DNA from: CAWAWP01 sp963841205
GTDB lineage: Bacteria > Chloroflexota > Ktedonobacteria > Ktedonobacterales > JADMIN01
NCBI GenBank assembly: GCA_963841205.1
Contig: CAWJCH010000008.1
Span: 1-64,000, forward strand
DNA length: 64,000 bases
Reading direction: 5' to 3'
Shown here: one piece after another, positions 27,213 through 35,910 of the stretch
How positions within the stretch are numbered: the first letter of the stretch is position 1
Layout: each line of letters starts with the position of its first letter
The notes under the pieces: model-generated
The model's input: the letters and a program-made list of their open reading frames with translations, nothing else
What the model was told of the DNA's origin: nothing
Database searches by the model: none
Program-made: the position numbers and the translations under genes

Positions 27213-27677
27213 ATGTTCGCGGATGATCGGGATGTGATGCGACCTAATCCTCACGGCCAGCAATTTGTCTGGTCGAAGCTCCGCTGGGTTCTCCTCGTCC
27301 TCGGCATCGTCTGCTCTCTCTTTGCCGGCGGCCTCTACCTTCACACGCCCATTCGGTACCAGTGGAATTGTCCGGATAGCGGCCAGTGTCGCGTGACCAT
27401 TCAGAATGAGGGTGGTGGGTTTGACCATGGTTTCAATCCGGCCTACCATTGGGTAATCGCCAGCGACGACGCCTCCGATGTGCGCTTCTCGCCCGCGGCG
27501 GGGGTCCTGCAGGCTGGCCAGAGCGTGCGAGTGCAGATCGTCATCGCCCCCGGTACCTGCCCGACCGCAATTACCATCACCAGCACGCACGACTCGTTTA
27601 GCTTCGGCTCCTTCCTCTACGACCCACAGACTGGTCGCTGCACCCTCGCGGTCCCCTCCGGATCGTCCGAGTCGTAG
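27213..27677 (+). CDS. Single-pass membrane protein with extracellular beta domain
   Basis: A 154-residue protein. A short cytoplasmic segment and helix LRWVLLVLGIVCSLFAGGLYL are followed by an outside domain with two Cys pairs (NCPDSGQC, GTC...GRC). The domain has an Ig-like ending (FSPAAGVLQAGQSVRVQIVI), resembling the abnormal-spindle/BACON type. The ATG at 27213 has GAGAGGGGC just upstream; a TTG at 27153 would add 20 residues but has no ribosome site. It is downstream of the propeller lipoprotein on the same strand. The function is unknown. Confidence 0.6.
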   Translation: MFADDRDVMRPNPHGQQFVWSKLRWVLLVLGIVCSLFAGGLYLHTPIRYQWNCPDSGQCRVTIQNEGGGFDHGFNPAYHWVIASDDASDVRFSPAAGVLQAGQSVRVQIVIAPGTCPTAITITSTHDSFSFGSFLYDPQTGRCTLAVPSGSSES

Positions 27678-28093
27678 CGGCATGCGGGCGCTCGCGGGCA
27701 TCCTCGTCGCGAGGCTGCTGGATCGCCCTCTGGCTGCGCCTTTACCCCCAGATGCCCGTCACAGCGATCGGTAGCCGTATCAGGGACGATTGGTGCCATA
27801 AGCCGTCCCCCTATTAGCGGGCACCCCATGCAACATCCCTCTGGGATCCCCGCTGTCTGCGCAGCGCGATGCGTCGGGTTCACTCCCTTTACTATGATTG
27901 ATAATGCATTCTCGATGACCCGTAGAGGGCCCGCTCAAGGGGTGATCGTTGCATAAATTCGTGGACGAAACTGCACGGGTTCTCTTCACCCCTGCAGCGG
28001 TACGAGGGTGATGGAGTTGCAATGGCGGACCTATACCCTTCATCAATCCTGTCATCAATCCTGAATCACTTCGAGCACCCACAACGGCGGACA

Positions 28094-28288
28094 TTACACC
28101 ACGTCGAGATAGAGCTCAAACACCTGATGGTCGTGCGTAACGACGCGGTAATAGCGATTGCTCCGTCCGCGCTCGCCCGTCCCCTCCCACCAGCGGACTT
28201 GCAGATGCCACTGACTGATGACCCGAACGCGGTAGATGACGCCTTGCCAGGTGAAGGCACGCGGCTCGTGGTCCGGCCCCTCCTCCAT
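28094..28288 (-). CDS. DUF6504-like small protein
   Basis: A 64-residue protein. The pattern PRAFTWQGVIYRV, QWHLQVRWWEG, RYYRVVTHDHQVFELYLD matches the small DUF6504-type proteins often found near Y-family polymerases (dinB/imuB). No such polymerase is in the window. An in-frame TAA just upstream of the ATG fixes the start, though the ribosome site is weak. The intervals 27678-28093 and 28289-28603 show no other gene. Confidence 0.5.
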   Translation of the reverse strand: MEEGPDHEPRAFTWQGVIYRVRVISQWHLQVRWWEGTGERGRSNRYYRVVTHDHQVFELYLDVV

Positions 28289-28603
28289 CGGCGCGGGTTA
28301 GTGCGGACGCCTCGCCACGTCGCGCAACCTCTCGAAACTAGAATATGCATTCCGTTTCACGCAGCATAGCGCAACTCGGCGGCGCCCGCGGAGTACGCGA
28401 GTGAGATCGTACATAAGTGCCAATCTTGTTATGTAACATTTACATAAACTTGACAACCGTCCACCGGAGTGCGTTGTTCTTCCCAGACGGAAGGGCGGGT
28501 GCGGTGGTGGTCCGTGGCCTCCGCTGCACTCGCTCCGCTGTTCGGGCGCGCTCCCCTGGCGCCGGTCCCTTTCCGCATGGTGCAACCAGGAGGGTTGGTT
28601 ACG

Positions 28604-28918
28604 ATGAAGAAACCCGACATGCCACCCGCATTCTTTCGCCTACAGGACAGGTCAGGAGACGGGCACACCTCGAAGGACATCCGTTCATGGCTCATGTCCG
28701 ACGCGACGGAGGTCACGCCGCCAATCCGCGTCGGCGAATGGGTGAACTACCGCGCCTCGCAAGGCGCTGCGGACGCGGAGCGCGTCACGATCGGCCTGCG
28801 AGGGAAAGTGGTAGCAGTCCACGGTGAAGTGGCAAGCGTGAGGTGGTCGGACTCGGTAAATGGCTTGCACAGGCCACTCTCAGTGCTGTTGGATAATCTC
28901 ATGCGCGTGCGCGCATAG
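28604..28918 (+). CDS. Hypothetical protein, 104 residues
   Basis: The start ATG follows CCAGGAGGGTTGG. The sequence has no signal peptide. The second half (IRVGEWVNYRASQ ... GLRGKVVAVHGEVASVRWSD) looks like a small SH3-like or KOW-type beta barrel, found in many proteins that read 'G-x-V-V-x-V'. No named family was recognised. Its 3' end overlaps the convergent minus-strand gene by about 20 bp. Confidence 0.5.
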   Translation: MKKPDMPPAFFRLQDRSGDGHTSKDIRSWLMSDATEVTPPIRVGEWVNYRASQGAADAERVTIGLRGKVVAVHGEVASVRWSDSVNGLHRPLSVLLDNLMRVRA

Positions 28919-29201
28919 GATGCTTCGGAGAGCGCGAGACTATACCGCGACGTTTGACCTCGCGCGACTCGATGGCGACGTCGTCGGCCGGAGAGTACTT
29001 GCGCTTCTCCTCCTCGGCGTCTTGGTCGCTGATGCGCGCCCAGATCTTCACCATCTCACGTGTCTCATGTCTGAGAGGCCGTTCGAGAGCGAAGAGTTTG
29101 CCGCGCTTCAAGAGAAAGCGGATGGCGAACCCGTTGCGACAGGTGTGCACGCTGACGCGCCTGTCGACGATGCCGCGGATTCGGACGAGGCTCTCTTTCA
29201 C
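28899..29201 (-). CDS. Hypothetical basic protein, 100 residues
   Basis: The GTG start has no clear ribosome site. The protein is Arg/Lys-rich, with a central segment FAIRFLLKRGKLFALERPLR and a charged tail (DAEEEKRKYSPADD). No family was recognised. It is convergent with the preceding gene. The codon pattern is plausible, but this could be a chance frame in GC-rich DNA. Confidence 0.35.
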   Translation of the reverse strand: MKESLVRIRGIVDRRVSVHTCRNGFAIRFLLKRGKLFALERPLRHETREMVKIWARISDQDAEEEKRKYSPADDVAIESREVKRRGIVSRSPKHPMRARA

Positions 29202-29359
29202 ATATCTTGGTGGATGACCCCTTACCCCTGAGCATCATCCCATTCTGTACGAGCGACGGGCGCATGGACGAGGTGCGATGCTCGCGAGTGCGCTCTGGCC
29301 GTAGTCCGCTTCGAGGCGTACAACCGAGAGTCCTATCCGCCTCCTTGCGGGCGAAGCGT

Positions 29360-30505
29360 TTAGTCGGCGTCGTTGGACGCGGTTGCACCGCTTTGGAGTC
29401 GCCCCCTGCGGCCGGGCATATCGTCGGTATCGTCGATGTTCTCAGCGCTGATGCGCCGCTGGAGGCGCGAAAGTTGCGCTTTCATCTGCGCCTCGGCCCT
29501 GGCGCGCAGCATGCTGACGTGGTAGCGCAGCCGCCCATCTAGTTCCACCACTCCTTGCCGCCCGTGGCGAACTTCCGCCAGCAGTCGCTCGAGTGTCCTC
29601 CGCGGCGCAGACATGGCAACGAGCGGCTCCGTCGGCTGGTCGGCGGGCGGCATGCTCGCAGCCGGAGGTACCGCAGGAAGAGGAACTGCAAAAGGAGCTA
29701 AGGGAGCCGTGAGTACGGGCACGACCGGCACCCTCCGAGGAATCGGCCTCGTCGCAATCGGCGCGGATGCTGGCGTCGCGACACTCTGGGGCCTGGCGTC
29801 CATGGAGGACGTGGAGGAAGCGGAGGACGCCGCTGCGGGCTGAGGCCGCGGCTGACGCTGCGTGTCTGACTGCGCTGGATGCGCGTCGTGCACCGTGTCA
29901 CCACCTGCCCGTGCCGCTGCATGAGTGGCGGGCGGTTGCTCACCTAACCGAGTGGCGGAAGACGGGGCAGGATTCAACGGAGCGGAAACGACCGGGGCAG
30001 TCTTTGGGAGAAGGCGGAGCGCGCGCTCTGCGCCCGAAGCGCGGGCGACGGAGGACGTGGCAGCCTGGGCTGCCCTGGAGGCGGCAGTGGCCGCGAGCTG
30101 TGCACGTATCCGATCGAGTTCGGCGACGGTCTCCCGGTGATCCGTCACCAGATGTTGGTAGCGCAGCAGCATCCGCTCGTGCCGTTCCAGCAGGAATTCG
30201 TGCTGCGTCAGCGCGCGCGCGCGCCACGCCTGCAATTGCCCGTACTGCTGCTCCATCTCCTGCAGATCGCGCTCCACCCTCCAGGCGTTCACCGCGGTCG
30301 CAATGCGGCCGGGGAGCAGGAGCAGCAGCGTGATCACGAATCCGAAGAGGGCCGCTCCCGCCATCACCCAGGCCAGACTCACGGAGTACTGCCCCGCAAG
30401 GAGGTCGAGCTCCACCGCTTGGTGGTTGAGCGCCAGAAAGGCCAGCAGGACGAGGCCAAGGGTGGTCACCATGACATAGGAGATGATGAACCGTAGCAGG
30501 TGCAT
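29360..30505 (-). CDS. LapA-domain (DUF1049) membrane protein with coiled coil and low-complexity tail
   Basis: A 381-residue protein. Two N-terminal helices (IISYVMVTTLGLVLLAFLAL and VMAGAALFGFVITLLLLLPG) with the intervening NHQAVELDLLAG are the LapA signature. A coiled coil follows (about residues 75-145, ERDLQEMEQQYGQL ... LDRIRAQL). After that comes a long Ala/Pro-rich region and a short charged C-terminal helix. LapA-type proteins help assemble lipopolysaccharide or envelope complexes in Proteobacteria; the role here is unknown. The start has GTGAGGCG upstream. The interval 30506-30928 shows no gene. Confidence 0.7.
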   Translation of the reverse strand: MHLLRFIISYVMVTTLGLVLLAFLALNHQAVELDLLAGQYSVSLAWVMAGAALFGFVITLLLLLPGRIATAVNAWRVERDLQEMEQQYGQLQAWRARALTQHEFLLERHERMLLRYQHLVTDHRETVAELDRIRAQLAATAASRAAQAATSSVARASGAERALRLLPKTAPVVSAPLNPAPSSATRLGEQPPATHAAARAGGDTVHDAHPAQSDTQRQPRPQPAAASSASSTSSMDARPQSVATPASAPIATRPIPRRVPVVPVLTAPLAPFAVPLPAVPPAASMPPADQPTEPLVAMSAPRRTLERLLAEVRHGRQGVVELDGRLRYHVSMLRARAEAQMKAQLSRLQRRISAENIDDTDDMPGRRGRLQSGATASNDAD

Positions 30506-30928
30506 AAATTCGCCTCACTAGTTCTGCTCTCTGTCGCGCTCTTCCCGCACGCCTGGGGCCAAAATGGCTGCGCCAATCCTTGCCCGCTCGTGACGCCAGC
30601 GCTTCGTCGCCTCGTCATGCCCAGGGTTTGTGTGAGATCGGCGCCATTGTCCACAACCTGCGATGCGAGCGACGCAGCCTTTGACCTCGATGAGCCAGCC
30701 TCTCTCCAGTACAACGATTCCCAGCTCTTACTGGTTAGCCTGTGTGCACATACTCTGGTCGTCGGCCTCGGGTTCCACCCAATGGTAGCCAGTTTCGTAC
30801 CGCATACCCGGCGGTCGAAGGAGAGATTGCCGGACTCCCGGTTTCAATAATGCCACTGCAGGCTGCCGTCGAGAAGGTCATCTGCGGACGAGAATTGATG
30901 GCTTGCGTCGAAATCCCAACAACAACAG

Positions 30929-30960
30929 TGCACCCCACCAATCGGGGTTGGTGGAGTGCA
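30929..30960. terminator. Strong hairpin beyond the excisionase gene
   Basis: TGCACCCCACCAA (30929-30941) pairs with TTGGTGGAGTGCA (30948-30960) with one mismatch and a six-base loop. It lies 22 bp past the stop of the minus-strand excisionase-like gene, so it may end that transcript, though no U-run follows. It also marks the left limit of copy B and could belong to an attachment or recombination site. Confidence 0.5.
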
Positions 30961-30982
30961 TTCTAAGGAGAGCATGCGCCCG

Positions 30983-31186
30983 CTACTGGCCATCTTCTTC
31001 AGGATGCGCTCGCACATAAGCGTCCACTTGGCTCCGCTTGATATATTTGCGGGTACTCCCAACCAACTGGACCATGTCGAAAATACCCTGATCGATCCGT
31101 CGCTCAAACCACGCTCTGCTGTGCTTGTAGACGATCTTGGCTTCCTCTATCCAGATGAGGTCTTTTTGCTGATTGTCTGTGCTCAC
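30983..31186 (-). CDS. Excisionase-like helix-turn-helix protein
   Basis: A 67-residue protein with start GTG at 31186 preceded by GAGGATGAA. The sequence reads IWIEEAKIVYKHSRAWFERRI, GIFDMVQLVGSTRKYIKRSQ, VDAYVRAHPEE, the standard layout of small Xis/MerR-type 'excisionase family' DNA-binding proteins (helix-turn-helix, wing with Lys-Tyr-Ile, recognition helix VDAY). It would act with a tyrosine recombinase to direct excision; none is intact here. It runs opposite to copy B and its start touches the point where homology to copy A begins. Confidence 0.75.
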   Translation of the reverse strand: MSTDNQQKDLIWIEEAKIVYKHSRAWFERRIDQGIFDMVQLVGSTRKYIKRSQVDAYVRAHPEEDGQ

Positions 31187-31195
31187 TTCATCCTC

Positions 31196-31753
31196 ATGCC
31201 CTCCCCCGTCCTCGACGAGAGCGAGCAGGGCTTCCACCTCGAACAGCGCCTCCAGGTCACGCTCCAGGCCGCCGCGAATGAGCGGCAATTGATGATCGAG
31301 TTCCGCACCGGCGAGGGCTCGGATGCTCCCTCGGACCAGTTGCTCAATGCCTGGCTGGAATCCGGCGACCTGGTCGAAGCGCTCTGCACGGGGCTGACCG
31401 CCCGGCCCTTCATGCAGAACAAGGACAAGACCTATCGGCGCAAGGACAAGGAGGTCAAGGTCGGCGACGAGACCGCCTATCTTGAAACCATGGTCGTCTT
31501 CGCCGGCGCCTCCATGTCGCTTCTCACCGAGGCCAAGTCGCTGGACGACGCCGTCAAAGCCGCACGCGCCAGCTACAAGCGGGGGCAGCGCGAGTACCGC
31601 GCCCAGCGCAACGCCGAGCGGGTCAAGCAGATGGAGTCCCAGATGCTCGACCGCGTCAAGCAGATGCGCGAGCGTAAGGCCGCCGAGGACGCCGCCAAGG
31701 CCGCACCTGCTGCGGAGCCCAGGGCCGCCGGTACCAACGGCCGCAAGCGCTAA
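31196..31753 (+). CDS. Conserved element protein, intact copy
   Basis: A 185-residue homologue of the broken copy A gene at 16815. The region PSPVLDESEQGFHLEQRL through ANERQLMIEFRTGEG and TMVVFAGASMSL is strand-rich; residues 115-165 form a charged coiled coil (RGQREYRAQRNAERVKQM) with an Ala/Glu tail ending TNGRKR. The ATG at 31196 lies at the start of homology. Its ribosome site is poor, and the native 5' end has apparently been replaced, so expression is uncertain. The function is not recognised; a DNA-binding or mobilisation accessory is possible. Confidence 0.6.
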   Translation: MPSPVLDESEQGFHLEQRLQVTLQAAANERQLMIEFRTGEGSDAPSDQLLNAWLESGDLVEALCTGLTARPFMQNKDKTYRRKDKEVKVGDETAYLETMVVFAGASMSLLTEAKSLDDAVKAARASYKRGQREYRAQRNAERVKQMESQMLDRVKQMRERKAAEDAAKAAPAAEPRAAGTNGRKR

Positions 31754-32012
31754 TCGCCGGCTGGTGCCTCGGAAACGGGAGGACGGCGGCCACACCCCGA
31801 TCGGTGCGACCGCCGTCCTCCCGCCCGCACGCCCACTCCCGGGGGGCATCCCACCCCAGCAATCCCGGCCGGCATCGCCGACGCCTCGTGCGCCGACATA
31901 CCCCTGGGGAGCGGACGTTCGGACACCCAACACACCGCACGCGCGAGACCAATCGAGCCCTTCACCATTACGAAATGGTTACGGTCACCTGCCTACGAGA
32001 AAGGCCACCCCC

Positions 32013-32969
32013 ATGGACCCGATCCCCCTCACTTCGACCCCCGCACCACCCACCATCGCCCGCACCCGCGTCAAGCTCGGCTGGATGGAGCGCGCCGACC
32101 GCTTCCTCCACTCCAACGCGATTCGGCTCGTCCTCTTCGCGCTCGTCGCCAACACCATCATGGCCCAGGCCTTCTTCAACTCCGCCGGCCGCATCCTCGT
32201 CCTCGCCAGCGTCAACCTGACGGGCCTCTACCTTAACGTCTCCTCGATCTACTCGACCTTCGCCTTCTCGCTCTTCGAGATTGCCATGCTCTGGGCCCGG
32301 CAGGAGGTCCTGTCGCTCGACGAGAGCATCAAGAAGCAAATCGGGGCTGGTGCCTGGCTCAAGCGAAACCTCATCACCCTCGTGGTGATCTCGCTGATCA
32401 ACTTCTACTCGCTGACGGTCTTCAACGCCGCCATCTGGCCGGACATCCACGTGCCGGGCATCCCCGAGCCGCCCGCGCCGTGGAAGTTCTACCTGCACAC
32501 GGGCTTCTACACCGTGATCCTGTACCTGGCGGGCATCGTCGGCGAGCGTGTCAGGAGTGAGCAGGAGCTCACGATGACGATGGCACGCAAGCACACCCAT
32601 CAAACGCTCGCCGCCCAAGACGCGCAGGTGCAGCAGCAGATCCGCGCGATGACCGCCCACGGTGAGCCGCTCGCGCCGCTGGCCGCCGCCACCAGCTCGC
32701 CCGAGACGGCCCAACTTATCGCGCTGCAATCCCTCGTCTTGGCGGGCAAGGTGGATGTGATGGAGGCGGCGCGCATGAACGTCGCAGCCACGGGTGGCGA
32801 TGCCGCCCTCCTCGACCGCATCGGCGCGCGCTCGACGCCCTCGCGTCCGTCGGTTGCGGTCGCGCCCATCGCCCCGGGCGAGGATGATGACGACGAGGAC
32901 GAGGAGCCGATCCCCACCGGACGCTATAGCGCCAAGCGCATCACTGCCCGATTGGAGGCCACTCGATGA
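32013..32969 (+). CDS. Element membrane protein, intact copy
   Basis: A 318-residue protein, near-identical in its core to the interrupted copy A gene. It has four hydrophobic helices, with long identical runs such as VLFALVANTIMAQAFFNSAG and SLINFYSLTVFNAAIWP, then a Gln/Ala-rich helix and a strongly acidic stretch (EDDDDEDEEP) before the conserved end SAKRITARLEAT. The start ATG follows AAGGCCACCCCC. The stop overlaps the primase start (ATGA) exactly as in copy A. The family is unknown; a membrane anchor for replication or transfer is a hypothesis. Confidence 0.75.
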   Translation: MDPIPLTSTPAPPTIARTRVKLGWMERADRFLHSNAIRLVLFALVANTIMAQAFFNSAGRILVLASVNLTGLYLNVSSIYSTFAFSLFEIAMLWARQEVLSLDESIKKQIGAGAWLKRNLITLVVISLINFYSLTVFNAAIWPDIHVPGIPEPPAPWKFYLHTGFYTVILYLAGIVGERVRSEQELTMTMARKHTHQTLAAQDAQVQQQIRAMTAHGEPLAPLAAATSSPETAQLIALQSLVLAGKVDVMEAARMNVAATGGDAALLDRIGARSTPSRPSVAVAPIAPGEDDDDEDEEPIPTGRYSAKRITARLEATR

Positions 32970-34174
32970 GCACTCCGCAACCGGAGCTCCTTGACGCCTG
33001 GCGGCAGATCTGGGTCAACCGCAGCCGACCCTATGCCGTGCAGCAAGCCGATGGAACCTACCGATGGGTGCGACAGAGCATCACCGATGCGCTCCTCCGC
33101 GCACACCTGGTCGGCGAGACGACGTTGGCCTTCTCCTCGATGGACGCACGCGGCTGGTGCCGCTGGCTCTGCCTCGACGCCGACGCCCCCGACGCGTTGC
33201 CGCAGTTGCTCACCCGCCGCGCCGCGCTCGCCGACCACGACCTGCCGGGACTGGTCGAAGCGAGTCGGCGCGGCGGGCACCTGTGGATCCTGCTGGCGGA
33301 ACCCGTGCCCGCGGGTGAGGCGCGCTGGGCCGTCGTGGAGGCGCTCGCAGCCATCCGCGCCGCCGAGGCGATCGCGATGCCAAGTTGCGAGCTGTACCCG
33401 ACGGCGTCGGTGCCCAGCACGCTGGGACACCCGGTGCGCCTGCCGCTCGGAATCCACCGCCTCACCGGCCGGCGCTACGCGCTCTTCGATGAGCACGGCT
33501 ACCCCTGCGCCTTCACCTCGACCAACGCGGCAGTGCGCCGCGTCCTCGACATGCCCCGCGTGCCGGTCGCGACCATCCATCGCGCCTGGGCGCGCTTCCA
33601 AGGCGGCGGCAGCACACCAACCGTGGCCACCGCGGGGTGCGACGACGATGTGGAGATCTCACCGAGATCCGCAGCACCCGGGCGCGCTGGGACGACATCG
33701 CCGGTGATCCGCCGGGTGGACGCGAACGTCTCGCCGCTCGACCTGCTCGCCGAGTTGGCCCCCGAGTCGGCCCTGCGGCGCGTCGGACAAGGCTGGCTCG
33801 GTTGGTGCCCCTTCCACCATGACCATGCCCCCGACGCGCTGGGGAGGCCCGGCACGCCGTCGTTCTACGCCGTCTTCAACCGACGACACGGCTGGAGCTG
33901 GCGCTGCCTCTCCAGCAACTGCGCTCACTCGGTCGGCCCCATGCGCCACGGCTTCCGGCTCTATCAAGAGCTACTCCGCACCGACGTCCCGGCCGCGATC
34001 CGCGCGGCCCGCGGCCGCTGGCCGGCGATCGACGAGGCACCCGACCGGGCACTCGACGGGTCAGTAGCAATGCCCCGGGTTACACGCCGAGTAGAGGGCG
34101 ATGACGACCCAGAGCGCCGCGCCGCCGCCCCCCAGCAGCGCGACCAGGGAGAGGGTGATGCCCAGGGCCTGTAG
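32966..34174 (+). CDS. Archaeo-eukaryotic-type primase with CHC2 zinc finger, copy B
   Basis: A 402-residue homologue of the gene at 19791. The metal motif is CRWLCLDADA (D71/D73), the His motif SRRGGHLW (His105), then LPLGIHRLTGRRYALFDE. The C-terminal CHC2 finger has CPFH (281/284), TPSFY and WRCLSSNC (314/319). The last 35 or so residues (after DGSVAMPRV) have no counterpart in copy A and overlap the convergent gene at 34061, so the native stop was probably lost when the cargo joined. It is probably still functional, since the core is intact. Confidence 0.78.
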   Translation: MSTPQPELLDAWRQIWVNRSRPYAVQQADGTYRWVRQSITDALLRAHLVGETTLAFSSMDARGWCRWLCLDADAPDALPQLLTRRAALADHDLPGLVEASRRGGHLWILLAEPVPAGEARWAVVEALAAIRAAEAIAMPSCELYPTASVPSTLGHPVRLPLGIHRLTGRRYALFDEHGYPCAFTSTNAAVRRVLDMPRVPVATIHRAWARFQGGGSTPTVATAGCDDDVEISPRSAAPGRAGTTSPVIRRVDANVSPLDLLAELAPESALRRVGQGWLGWCPFHHDHAPDALGRPGTPSFYAVFNRRHGWSWRCLSSNCAHSVGPMRHGFRLYQELLRTDVPAAIRAARGRWPAIDEAPDRALDGSVAMPRVTRRVEGDDDPERRAAAPQQRDQGEGDAQGL

Positions 34175-34417
34175 CCGCCCCGCGCCGCGCCCGACCAGCG
34201 AGAGGCCGATCAGGCCGATCAGGCCGAGCGGGACCGCGCCGAGGGTCAGCAGGAGCATGGCCTCGCCGCTCGTGGTGCCCGGGATGCTGCTATTGGCGAA
34301 GAGGGCCGCCAGGAGCGCCGCCACCAAGGCGAGCAGGCCGCAGGCAAAACCGGCGCGCACGAGACACCCCCTCGGGGCGGGCGCTGGCGACGGTGACGGC
34401 GCGGTGATGCCGTGCAT
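34061..34417 (-). CDS. Small four-helix membrane protein (cargo of copy B)
   Basis: A 118-residue protein. It starts at the ATG after AAGGAGACCCCC. The sequence reads RAGFACGLLALVAALLAALF, LLLTLGAVPLGLIGLIGLSL, ALGITLSLVALLGGGGAALW, then VVIALYSACNPGHCY. The layout resembles DUF4190-type small membrane proteins. It is absent from copy A and overlaps the 3' end of the primase gene by 114 bp in convergent orientation. Confidence 0.65.
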   Translation of the reverse strand: MHGITAPSPSPAPAPRGCLVRAGFACGLLALVAALLAALFANSSIPGTTSGEAMLLLTLGAVPLGLIGLIGLSLVGRGAGRLQALGITLSLVALLGGGGAALWVVIALYSACNPGHCY

Positions 34418-34604
34418 GCGGGGGTCTCCTTGTGTTCGGCATTCGCGGTCGTGGCGCGCGGTCGGTCGGCATCCCGGGTGAACAGCCCGGGTGAGGAGAC
34501 CACCGGCGCTATACCGAGTCTAGCCGACCGACCGAGGTAGCACCACGCACAACTCATACAGATACCCGCCCCGCGTGGGACGATCCCATGGGGAGGTGTA
34601 CGAG

Positions 34605-35048
34605 ATGACGAAGCTGACGAAGCTGCCTGCGATCGACGAGGCGGGCGGCGTGCTCGACGAGCTGCAGGCGTTCTATTCGGGCAAGGCCGACGGCGAGGGC
34701 TGGGTCTACACCAGCGTGCTGCGCCAACTCGTCAACCGGCTGTACCGCGAGCGCGACTACCTCGCCCGGCGCAGCGCCGACGGACGGCGCACGGCCTACG
34801 ACTACGCGGTCGACCGCGACCAGAAGGCCCTCGCCTGGGCCATCCGTGCGCTCGTCCAGTATGTTCCCGCCGACGAGAAAGCGAGACCGGAGCCGCCCAG
34901 GCCGCCGCGCAAGCCCTCCCGCCGCCTCAGCCCCGAGGAGCGTTCTAAGACGAAGGGACGACCGAGCTGGAACGGGCAGCCCAAGCGGGATTGGGACGGG
35001 CCTGGATTGCCACCACCGCCCTCGTCACCGCGGCGGCCCGCGTCATGA
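34605..35048 (+). CDS. Conserved element protein, 147 residues, copy B
   Basis: A homologue of 20933-21367. The helical domain is DEAGGVLDELQAFY, YTSVLRQLVNRLYRERDYL, RTAYDYAVDRDQKALAW. A basic Pro-rich linker and the shared motif SWNGQPKRDWDGPGLPPPP follow. It starts at the ATG after GGGGAGG, whereas the open frame begins earlier. No family is recognised; conservation in both copies shows it is a core gene of the element. It is separated here from the primase by the opposite-strand membrane gene. Confidence 0.72.
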   Translation: MTKLTKLPAIDEAGGVLDELQAFYSGKADGEGWVYTSVLRQLVNRLYRERDYLARRSADGRRTAYDYAVDRDQKALAWAIRALVQYVPADEKARPEPPRPPRKPSRRLSPEERSKTKGRPSWNGQPKRDWDGPGLPPPPSSPRRPAS

Positions 35049-35068
35049 GACCGGCGGTCCCGATGAGG

Positions 35069-35542
35069 TCACCGGGGACGCCTACCTCGAGAGCGCGGAC
35101 GGGGAGCAACCGCGTCCGCTGTGACCGCTGCCAGCTGTCCGAGGTGGCCGACCGCCTCCCCGACCGTCTCGAGCAGGCGGTCACGCTCGAACGGCTTGCG
35201 CAGGACGGCGACGCCATGCTGGACCAGTAGCAGTCGCTGCGCCGGCGAGAGGTGGCTCACAGTGGCGGTCATGAGGATGAACCGGTGGCGACCGAGCTCG
35301 TGGCTGCCGGAGGTGAGCGCCTGGAGCAGGCGCAGGCCATCCATGCGCGGCATGCGGTAGTCAGAGAGCACCACCGTCGGCGCGGGGCTCAGCTGCAGCA
35401 GGATCGAGAGCGCCTCCACCCCGTCCTGCGCCTGCGACACGACTTGATAGCCCTCGTCGGCGAGCAACGCGGTCACGACGTCCCGGAGGTCGTGGTCGTC
35501 GTCGACCACCAGAATCGGCATCAGCGCTTGCTCTGGCGTCAT
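35069..35542 (-). CDS. Single-domain response regulator (cargo of copy B)
   Basis: A 157-residue protein. The CheY-like receiver fold has the acid pair in PILVVDDDHDLRD, the phosphoacceptor Asp in PTVVLSDYRMPRMDG, Thr in ILMTATV and Lys in AVLRKPFERD. No output domain follows; the tail is a short basic Pro/Arg end. No histidine kinase is nearby. The start ATG is placed after AAGGAAGGA; a second ATG at MPILVV is possible. It occupies the slot held by an unrelated gene in copy A, so it is likely cargo. Confidence 0.85.
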   Translation of the reverse strand: MTPEQALMPILVVDDDHDLRDVVTALLADEGYQVVSQAQDGVEALSILLQLSPAPTVVLSDYRMPRMDGLRLLQALTSGSHELGRHRFILMTATVSHLSPAQRLLLVQHGVAVLRKPFERDRLLETVGEAVGHLGQLAAVTADAVAPRPRSRGRRPR

Positions 35543-35818
35543 GCACGGGCCGTCCTTCCTTCCGGTGGACGGGCGGCAGTTGGGCGTCGAGCCCGGCGGC
35601 GCGACGAAGCAGCTCGCACCCACCGTGAAGCAGGGAACAGCAATTTATATGCCAAGTAGGCAGCATCGAGAGAGCGGGCGACGAGTGTCCGCGCCCCCGG
35701 CGCGGGGCGCCAGCCCCGCCCACGGACGGCGGCGCAACCCGACAGGGCAAGCCGCCGGGCCGGGGGTCCCGAACAACCGGCGCGGGCCATCGGACCCGTA
35801 AGAGCGTCGTTTTGCCGC

Positions 35819-35868
35819 GATCCGTCTCCGGATTGCGGCGGGCGCATTAGTAGTCTCACGCGCCCTTC
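35819..35868 (+). promoter_or_regulatory. Conserved pre-rep block, copy B (candidate origin or operator)
   Basis: The counterpart of 21933-21983. It shares GCATTAGTAGTCTCACGCGC with a single difference in that stretch (AATAG in copy A), and the GGGCGC/GCGCCC arms (35840-35845 and 35860-35865). It ends about 45 bp before the rep start. Sequence between it and the start is not conserved, which argues for a functional block. The interval 35543-35818 otherwise has no gene. Confidence 0.6.
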
Positions 35869-35910
35869 TATTTACAGCTTTTAGATCCGACACTTTCCAG
35901 GAGCCCTGAA

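Noticed and set aside
34070..34174. C-terminal extension of the copy B primase as a real domain
   Set aside because: It is absent from copy A and lies over a convergent gene with its own ribosome site, so it is probably read-through after loss of the native stop.
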